Shown one piece after another: positions 1 through 6,700 of a stretch of DNA of 14,767 nucleotides (positions are counted from its first letter, which is position 1; each line of letters opens with the position of its first letter). This stretch comes from Discostella pseudostelligera (lineage: Eukaryota > Bacillariophyta > Thalassiosirophyceae > Thalassiosirales > Thalassiosiraceae). Under the pieces are notes generated by a model, which saw only the letters and a list, made by a program, of their open reading frames with translations, did no database searches and was not told the origin of the DNA. The stretch covers positions 1 through 14,767 of the forward strand of contig JALLBK010000337.1 in NCBI GenBank assembly GCA_036940085.1. Direction: 5' to 3'. The position numbers were made by a program, and so were the translations under genes.

Positions 1-2950
1 TGCCATGCTTTGGGTTGCTGTAAACCCACACAGATCCAAACAGCAGCTCCTCTGCTGCAGACATTTCACTGACACTAACCAAAGAAGCTCGTTCATTTGC
101 AGTCGGTTGCTCATCTACTAATACATAAGAGCCAGACACAGGCGCGTCGAATGACTCATCGTGCTCCTCAGTAATACAATCATTTCCATCATACTCCTCC
201 TCTATGAGTGTTGAGTCATCACCGCTGCCCGAATAATCCAACGACGAAGCATCATCCGTTTCCTCCAGACATTTCCTCCCAAAGTCGGCCGGCAGTGAAA
301 AGTAATAGTCATTTTCCATATCGTCCTCATCGTCATCTTCAATGGACATGTTGATGTTGTTGATGTTGGTGGTGACGACGACACTGTTACTGCTGCTGCT
401 GCTGCTGCTGACGTTGCTGCTGCTCAAATTACTGGTACTGCTGGCGCCGTTGATGATACCACTGTCGCTGTTGGCTATCGCTGCTGGGAAACAAGTGGCA
501 GGTCGATGGAGTGGTGACTTTACTATCTCCTCCTCGTTTACTGGTTCCCATTCCATCTCCACGACATCACCATCGTAGCAGGTCAAATCCTCCTTGCCGA
601 CCTCTTCCCCAATGAGAGTGATGAATGGAGGAGGTGAGTTGTTGCTGGCGATGATGGGTGCAGTGTCGTCGAAGTTGATGTTGACGACTTTGGCAGAAGG
701 CTTCCGGTAGAGTGGTGGGCGACGGTGGTTACTCGCACGAAGCACATTCTGAGCCTGAGCACTCCTGCGTCTGCGTGGCATGCTGTTGAAGCCAGATGAA
801 TTGATGTTTTCCCTATTGTTGTTGCTGCTAAGTCTGCTGCTGCTGTTCCTGCTGCTTCTGCCGATGCGGTTGTTGTTCTTATTATAATTATTGTTGTTGT
901 CGTTGCTGGTGCTGCTGTTGACGAGGATGATACTGTTGGCCACCAGAGGCACGTCGAATGACTCATCGATCTCCTCCTCACAAATTGCATTGAAGCCCCG
1001 GTGCAAGTTGTTGTTGTGGACCTGGTTGATGATGTTGATAATATTGCTGTTGCTGCGGCTACTGCTGTTACTGCTGGTGGTGCTGCTGCTGTTGGTGCCG
1101 TTGATGAAATCGCTGATGTTGCCGTTAGGATTGTTGTGGAAGAATGTCCAAATGTCAGGTGATCGGGAGCTATTGGTATTGGTATTGGTGCTGCTGCTGG
1201 TGGTGGTGCTGCTGATACCGCTGATACTGTTGTTAGCCAGAGGCACGTCGAATGACTCATCGATCTCCTCCTCACAAGTTGCATCGAACCCCCGGTGCAA
1301 TTTGTTGTTGTTGTTGTTGTTGTGGACCTGGTTGATGATGTCGATGATAGTATTGTTGTTGTTGCTGCCGTAACTGCCGCTGTTGGTGGTACTGGTGCCG
1401 TTGATGAAATCGCTGATGTTGCCGTTAGGATTGTTGTGGAAGAAAGTCCAAATGTCAGGTGATCGGGAGCTATTGGTATTGGTATTGGTGCTGCTGATAC
1501 CGCTGATACTGCTGTTAGCCAGGGGCACGTCAAATGACTCAAAGATCTCCTCCTCACAAGTTGCATCGAACCCCCGGTGCAATTTGTTGTTGTTGTTGTT
1601 GTTGTGGACCTGGTTGATGATGTCGATGATAGTATTGTTGTTGTTGCTGCCGTAACTGCTGCTGCTGCTGCTGTAACTGCTGCTGTTGGTGGTACTGGTG
1701 CCGTTAATGAAATCGCTGATGTTGCCGTTAGGATTGTTGTGGAAGAAAGTCCAAATGTCAGGTGATCGGGAGCTCTTGGTATTGGTATTGGTGCTGCTGC
1801 TGCTGGTGGTGGTGGTGCTGTCAATGTGGTTGATACTGTTGGCCACCAGAGGTACATCGAATGACTCATCGATCTCCTCCTCACAAGTTGCATTGAAACC
1901 CCGTTGCAAGTTGTTGTTGTGGACCTGGTTGATGATGTTGATGATAATGTTGCTGCTGCTGGTGCTGTTGATGGTGCTGGTGCCGTTCATGAAGAACATG
2001 TAGACGTCTGATGGCTGGTTGCTAAAATCGATGATGTTGCCGTTGCTATGGTTGCTGCTGCTGTTGCTGTGGATATCATCATTGAAATCATTGTCAATCA
2101 TGCCATACTCCTCCCCAAAGAGAGTGGAGTCATCACCGCTGCAATCACTCTTTGAATATGCCAAGGACGATGCATCATCTCTGCCCTCACCAATTCCGAC
2201 GATTGCTAGACTCGTCCTTCCAAAGTCAACCGGCAGAGAAAAATAATAGTTGCCGTTTTCGTCCTCGTCGTCGCCATCTTCTTCTTCTACTTCACCCCCA
2301 TGTGAAGCCGTTGGTGATTGAGGAGAACCGAGTTGTTCAGGCGATGCCAAGGCCGAGAACTCTTCAGTCTCAGTGGTCAATGGAGGAGGTGTGGTGATAA
2401 TCCAATCCTCGTTGGTGGTCGTGGTGGTGGGTGCATTGTTTCCAAGGTTGGTGTTGGATGGTTTGTTGGCAGAAAAATTCTGGTAGAGTGGTGGACGGCG
2501 GTGGTGGCTCCTCCTGCTGGTATTGGTGCTGATACTGGTTGCATCGAACCCCCGGTGCAAGTTGTTGTTATTGTTGTTGATGTTGATATTGCTGTGGTTG
2601 CTGCTGCTGCTGCTGATGTTGATGTGACTGCCCAGAGGCACGTCGAATGACTCATCGATCTCCCCCTCACAAGTTGCATCGAACCCCCGGTGCAAGTTGT
2701 TGTAATTGTTCTTGTTGATATTGTTGATGTTGATATTGCTGTTGCTATTGTTGTTCCACTGCTGACGCTGGCGGAGAATGAATGGGTCAGTGAAGAAGTC
2801 ATAAGTGTCAAAGGCAAGGTTGATCAAATCCCCCAAAATGGAGTTCATGAGGATGATGCCGACGACAATGAAGACTGCATCCGCCAGGCGGTGGGCGATC
2901 ATCATGTCGAAGAACCACATGATGATGTCGATGTTGATAAAGTTGGTCAT
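1..2950 (-). CDS. Asn/Ser-rich repetitive protein with N-terminal hydrophobic anchor, partial (C-terminus beyond the window edge)
   Basis: I do not recognise the family. On the minus strand a single frame is open from an in-frame stop at 2984-2986 down to base 2, giving at least 983 codons from the ATG at 2950-2948. That ATG follows an A-rich leader and is the first in frame. Residues 1-46 are hydrophobic, with a core at about 21-39 (LADAVFIVVGIILMNSILG) that could be a signal anchor. The rest is rich in Asn, Ser, Thr and acidic residues. A 21-residue motif (LHRGFDATCEEEIDESFDVP, then L) occurs in full near residues 86, 348, 457, 551 and 649, and in part at 131. A 25-residue motif containing SPDIWTFFHNNPNGNISDF occurs near 393, 494 and 594. 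YYFSLP-DFGR occurs near 234 and 882. Conserved protein motifs separated by variable Asn/Ser linkers argue that this frame, not the overlapping Thr/Ser- or Leu-rich frames, is translated. No intron is needed. Many N-x-S/T sequons would fit a secreted or luminal domain, which is inference. Confidence 0.72.
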   Translation of the reverse strand, partial: MTNFINIDIIMWFFDMMIAHRLADAVFIVVGIILMNSILGDLINLAFDTYDFFTDPFILRQRQQWNNNSNSNININNINKNNYNNLHRGFDATCEGEIDESFDVPLGSHINISSSSSNHSNININNNNNNLHRGFDATSISTNTSRRSHHRRPPLYQNFSANKPSNTNLGNNAPTTTTTNEDWIITTPPPLTTETEEFSALASPEQLGSPQSPTASHGGEVEEEDGDDEDENGNYYFSLPVDFGRTSLAIVGIGEGRDDASSLAYSKSDCSGDDSTLFGEEYGMIDNDFNDDIHSNSSSNHSNGNIIDFSNQPSDVYMFFMNGTSTINSTSSSNIIINIINQVHNNNLQRGFNATCEEEIDESFDVPLVANSINHIDSTTTTSSSSTNTNTKSSRSPDIWTFFHNNPNGNISDFINGTSTTNSSSYSSSSSSYGSNNNNTIIDIINQVHNNNNNNKLHRGFDATCEEEIFESFDVPLANSSISGISSTNTNTNSSRSPDIWTFFHNNPNGNISDFINGTSTTNSGSYGSNNNNTIIDIINQVHNNNNNNKLHRGFDATCEEEIDESFDVPLANNSISGISSTTTSSSTNTNTNSSRSPDIWTFFHNNPNGNISDFINGTNSSSTTSSNSSSRSNSNIINIINQVHNNNLHRGFNAICEEEIDESFDVPLVANSIILVNSSTSNDNNNNYNKNNNRIGRSSRNSSSRLSSNNNRENINSSGFNSMPRRRRSAQAQNVLRASNHRRPPLYRKPSAKVVNINFDDTAPIIASNNSPPPFITLIGEEVGKEDLTCYDGDVVEMEWEPVNEEEIVKSPLHRPATCFPAAIANSDSGIINGASSTSNLSSSNVSSSSSSSNSVVVTTNINNINMSIEDDDEDDMENDYYFSLPADFGRKCLEETDDASSLDYSGSGDDSTLIEEEYDGNDCITEEHDESFDAPVSGSYVLVDEQPTANERASLVSVSEMSAAEELLFGSVWVYSNPKHG
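185..740 (-). repeat. C-terminal copy of a duplicated acidic/YYFSLP module
   Basis: Read on the minus strand, this stretch encodes in order: RRPPLY, a PPP-containing linker, an Asp/Glu run, YYFSLPADFGR, DDASSLDYS and GDDSTLIEEEYDG. The same order of elements is seen at 2099-2510, so the gene contains an old internal duplication about 1.9 kb apart. The copies are diverged but conserve YYFSLP-DFGR, DDASSL-YS and GDDSTL-EEY, which suggests selection on these short motifs. Confidence 0.75.
944..1909 (-). repeat. Higher-order tandem repeat, unit about 280-330 bp, inside the Asn/Ser-rich gene
   Basis: Copies of the 63-nt LHRGF...ESFDVPL block lie at 944-1006, 1238-1300, 1520-1582 and 1847-1909. 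Between them sit 75-nt SPDIWTFFHNN...FINGT blocks at 1097-1171, 1397-1471 and 1700-1774. The blocks are nearly identical, while the GTT/GCT (Asn/Ser) linkers between them vary in length by multiples of three. This is a recent tandem amplification that kept the minus-strand frame. A fifth full 63-nt copy lies outside the array at 2633-2695 and a partial one at 2540-2560. Confidence 0.9.
2099..2510 (-). repeat. N-terminal copy of the duplicated acidic/YYFSLP module
   Basis: This is the partner of the module at 185-740. On the minus strand it carries HHRRPPLY, a PPP-containing Thr-rich linker, an acidic run, YYFSLPVDFGR, DDASSLAYS and GDDSTLFGEEYG. Each half of the protein therefore has the layout LHRG motif(s), RRPPLY, acidic run, YYFSLP, DDASSL, DDSTL. 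The module has no domain assignment that I recognise. Confidence 0.75.
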
Positions 2951-3553
2951 GTTTATATATTTTTTTGTTTTTGAATGATACTGTTAATGATGATATTGTT
3001 GCTGGTGCCGTTGCTGTTGCCGATGATGATGATATTGCCTATTGCTGTTGATGATGTATTGATTGATTGATTGTTGTTGTTGGCTGCATCGACGGTGGTG
3101 GAGGAGGACGAGCTTGTTGCTGCGGCGGTTGAGTTTTCAGGTGATTGTTGCATCGTCTAATATAGACATGGTGGTGAGTGAATTGTCACGTTCTATTGGG
3201 GCTGTGGTGGTTGGGGTTGGGGGCTGGGGAGATTGCTGTTGCATGGTGATGGAAGCCGACAACATTATTTTACAATGAGGCTGTGCTGCTTTTTTGTGGC
3301 TGCAGTGGCTGATGGTGACGAAAATGAGATGAGATGCGCCCAGCATCGCCCATCGCCATGAGGAGGGAGAGGACGCCATCGCGATATCAGATATGATAGC
3401 ATGGCATCCAGCATGCCGATTGAGCAAGCGATGCGATGATTGGGCAAATAATACTGCCTCTGCCAGTGCCGATGCCGAATGAATGGAGAACTTAAAAAAC
3501 TTCGCTTTTTTGTGTGGGCTTTTGGGCTTAGGCATTTCAGTGCGACGTTGATT

Positions 3554-3561
3554 CCACGTGG
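3554..3561. promoter_or_regulatory. G-box-like palindrome CCACGTGG
   Basis: A perfect 8-bp palindrome containing the CACGTG core, bound by bHLH and bZIP factors in many eukaryotes. It lies about 220 bp upstream of the proposed formin ATG. The site is seen directly; that it is used is inference. Confidence 0.35.
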
Positions 3562-3583
3562 CATACCATATTCGACAATATTA

Positions 3584-3600
3584 TTTTGCGGGCGGGAAAG
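3584..3600. promoter_or_regulatory. E2F-like element 1 (TTTTGCGGGCGGGAAAG)
   Basis: Contains GGCGGGAAA, which matches the E2F/DP consensus TTTSSCGC read on either strand. It lies about 180 bp upstream of the proposed formin start. A second E2F-like site follows about 110 bp further on, which makes chance occurrence less likely. Function is inferred. Confidence 0.4.
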
Positions 3601-3640
3601 ATCGTTGGGCTCGCTCAGGCTCGCTCTCTCCTCGCTCCCG

Positions 3641-3656
3641 CGGGCCGGCCGGCCCG
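3641..3656. repeat. 16-bp perfect GC palindrome in the formin promoter
   Basis: CGGGCCGGCCGGCCCG equals its own reverse complement. It is flanked by repeated CTCGCTC words (about 3610, 3620, 3631 and 3663). It is much more GC-rich than the surrounding sequence. It may be a regulatory or structural element in the promoter or 5' UTR; the role is unknown. Confidence 0.5.
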
Positions 3657-3707
3657 GTGGGGCTCGCTCTACATATTATCTCTCCGTCCCGTATCTAGTA
3701 TTACTTA

Positions 3708-3719
3708 TTTGGCGGGAGA
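3708..3719. promoter_or_regulatory. E2F-like element 2 (TTTGGCGGGAGA)
   Basis: A near-consensus E2F/DP site (TTTGGCGGGA) about 60 bp upstream of the proposed formin ATG, in the same orientation as element 1. If functional, it would suggest G1/S-linked transcription of the formin, the divergent gene, or both. Confidence 0.45.
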
Positions 3720-3780
3720 GCGCGGGTGTGCAAAGGCAATCGATAATAGGCAGCAGCGTGGCCGGGCGGGTGCAAGTGCA

Positions 3781-6700
3781 ATGTGCAATAGCGAAGAGAG
3801 AATAATATCATAGTAAGTACCTCCTATCAACATTCGATATTACTTGCATGGTCGGAAGGTGGAGACAGATAGTTGGGACGATGGCGATGAGCAATCAAGA
3901 ATAGCTGGGAGGTCTTCATTCTTCTCTCAAAGTCAAAGCAGTGGCAGTGAAGGGTGCATTTTTTGCTCTGAGAGTGCATCGAGATACCCCTCCAACTTCA
4001 TAAATTATTCTGCATCGGCAGTGTTGGTCGACGACGAATCCTCCGCCTCCTCATCATCGAGCGGTAGGCTATCAATTCTATCTGATTCAACAAATTTCAT
4101 AATGTCATCCAAGTCCAAGAGCGACAAATCGAAAAAATCCCGCAAGAAAAACACTTCAATTAGTAGTACTGCATTAAATCTATCGCCAGTAGTGGAAGCC
4201 GGGGAAGATGACGATGTAGACAACAGGAACAACAATTATTATTATCATCGCCGACGATTGGGAGATGATGATCGCGGATGGGTTCAAAGACAAAGTAGTA
4301 GTAGCGGAGGAGGAATGTTGTTGGGCCCGCTTCCATTTTCTACTGACAGTGACGGCACACAACAACAACAACAGCAACAACCACACTCACACTCGCCTAG
4401 TAGTACTACTTATGCTCACGCAACAACAAATAATGATCATGATTCCAACATGATGTCATCGACTGTTGTTGTAAGGAGCCTCCCGCCTTCTTCAGGAATG
4501 ATGTATTGTCAGAATATTATTGCAGAAGAAGATACTATTATCCAAACGGAAGAACGAGATTTGGATGCCTCCTCCGGGCGGGGTCGATACTACAATACGA
4601 ATTCTTCTTCTTCGACGCACAATACTAATTCTCATCATAATCATTTCCCGCTCAAGAACTTTGAGGAGGCGGACCTTCTCCAACGTGCAATAGAACGACG
4701 TGCCTACCTTCATGATAGAATTGTGGCCATGGAGGCTGCAAAATCTAAGTTGGACGAGGGGGGGAATGCAAGTAGTAGTGGTCAGTTTCGAATGGAATAT
4801 CATCCACGGGGGGAGAGTGGTGAAAGTTTTCCAACCAATGCAATTCTATATCCAACTCCTCCGCTGCAAGTAGTTGATGATGACAGACAGCAGAGTACTA
4901 TTACATCCGCTACTATTAGGCGGGGTCAGCGTCAACGACAAAGTCCACTTCATCAGCTAGAGGAAACATCAGTGCAACCGGAAACAAGCTCGCGGTATNC
5001 AGCGTCAACGACAAAGTCCACTTCATCAGCTAGAGGAAACATCAGTGCAACCGGAAACAAGCTCGCGGTATCAAAGTACCTCCATGAGGCATCCGCCACC
5101 TACTGTAGATACTCAATCACCGGGGGAAATAACTATGGACGATCCTTCGGACTACAATCAGAAGAATAGACATTTACCCTTTGACGAAGATGGCGACGAT
5201 AGCAGTGGTGGTGGTGACGGGGAAGGTATGGAGACGCTCGACACCAATATACCACGAAGACGAATGAGCGATCATCGTCATCATCATCAACGAATGACAG
5301 AAATATCCGAACGCATAAAAAAGGAAGCACTGGAATTCATGAGCTATGAGTCGAGCTATGCCGAACAGAGGGAAAAATTGGCCCAACAATTGGAAGGAGT
5401 AAGGAGATCAAAATACCTTGACGGCGGTTCGGAGCACAACAGTATGAATGGATCATCAGCATCTGTTGATGAAGTGGGGTCGGATCATGAGGATGATGAG
5501 AATGACTTCAATGACCAAATATCCTCTTCACCGATTGGGAGTAGATCACGTTCATCACGAAATCAAGGACTCGCTAACGAATTGCCGATGGCAGGCCAAC
5601 AACAACAACAACGAAGTAGTCCTAGCAAAGTGGACTCTGCTGCCACCATTGACTCATCGGCATGGAGTGGCTCCGGGAAGAATCCAACGCCTCAACAACT
5701 CTCACGATATTCCAATATGGTAAGATTGGGAATACCCGATGTGGCGGTAATTCGATCGATGGAACGGGATGGCATGTCGAATTCTCAATCGATATTAGAG
5801 TCTTTGAAGGAAGAGCATGGAATTCCGTTATCATCATCATCCGCCACGGATATTATGTCAGAGTCATCTTCTTCCGTCGACATGCCATACGTGCGGCAGA
5901 GCAGTTTGGTGAGCAAATCAAGTAGTAGTAATGATATTACATCCCCGGAGGAAGGAGGTGATGGCAAAAAAGATGGAAAACAAGTAGCCACACCCTTGCG
6001 CGATGATTCTCATTACAGGTAAATCCTTCTCAAAATGCTATTCTTGTGACAGATTGTTCATATCTCAATTGTATTGTTATTTCTACCCTTCAGCAAATAT
6101 TTCAAAATGCTGAAAGCAAAAGTACCACCATCGTGGGTGAAACGAGTATTAGAAGTGGACGGGAAGGATTCACGTGTCTTAGATTTAGACCCCAATTTAC
6201 CGTTGGCGGAGCAATTGCCCGGGGCGGTGGACAAGCTTGGTAATATTGACTGGGGCAGTGTCAATCTTGAACGATCTGTTTCTTCGAATTCGGTGGAGCA
6301 CTCGGATGTTGACAATAAGGTAGTAGTCGATACATTAGCATCTGTGAGGGCTGAGATTGAGACAATGAGGGCAAAAGCAGGTGAAATGACCGACGGGTTG
6401 AGAAAAGTACCTAGCGATGAATCTCTACCCGATGTGAGCAGTAGAGGTGAATCAACAACAAATCCAGTTACTACTTCCGCGGCGGACATTTGTTCTGCGG
6501 CGGTGGCGGCATCCAATTCACGGTTGATTCGATTGAATGCCTTGCGTGCTGCTGGTGGCGGAGATAAATCTTCCGATGGATTGGGCGTAAAACGAAGGAC
6601 TGTCGATGAAATTCGCCGTCGACCGCCACAACCATCACCATCGAAGAATAGACATACTATTCCTCGACCTTCGCACAAATCTAGCAAACAGGCCGGGGGT

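Larger units (their letters stand above)
2951..3780. promoter_or_regulatory. Divergent intergenic region between the Asn/Ser-rich gene and the formin gene
   Basis: About 830 bp separate the two divergent starts (2950 minus, 3781 plus). The left part (2985-3150) is still rich in GTT/GAT repeats like the neighbouring gene and could be its 5' UTR. The right part (3550-3760) is GC-rich and holds a CACGTG box, two GGCGGGA elements, several CTCGCTC repeats and a 16-bp palindrome. Short frames on either strand (for example minus 3137-3535) show no recognisable domain and I did not call them. No TATA box or RNA gene was recognised. Confidence 0.55.

Noticed and set aside
583..1893. Minus-strand 436-residue Thr/Ser-rich frame
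   Set aside because: It is offset from the 983-codon frame. Its sequence is a frame-shifted reading of the same repeats, and the longer frame has better conserved motifs and runs through the whole region.
944..1909. CRISPR-like array
   Set aside because: Repeat blocks are 63-75 nt, protein-coding, about 300 bp apart, and sit in a eukaryotic gene.
891..2003. Plus-strand Leu/Val-rich frames
   Set aside because: They are the complement of Asn/Ser codon repeats in the minus-strand gene. They have no coherent motifs and are interrupted by stops.
3137..3564. Two minus-strand frames of 99-132 codons in the divergent intergenic region
   Set aside because: No recognisable domain, overlapping each other in different frames, and no supporting signals. 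A short upstream exon of the Asn/Ser-rich gene cannot be excluded.
5000..5169. Reading through the N into the frame ending at 5169
   Set aside because: That continuation is an out-of-frame reading of the duplicated 72 nt. The frame that continues into the formin starts from the second copy.
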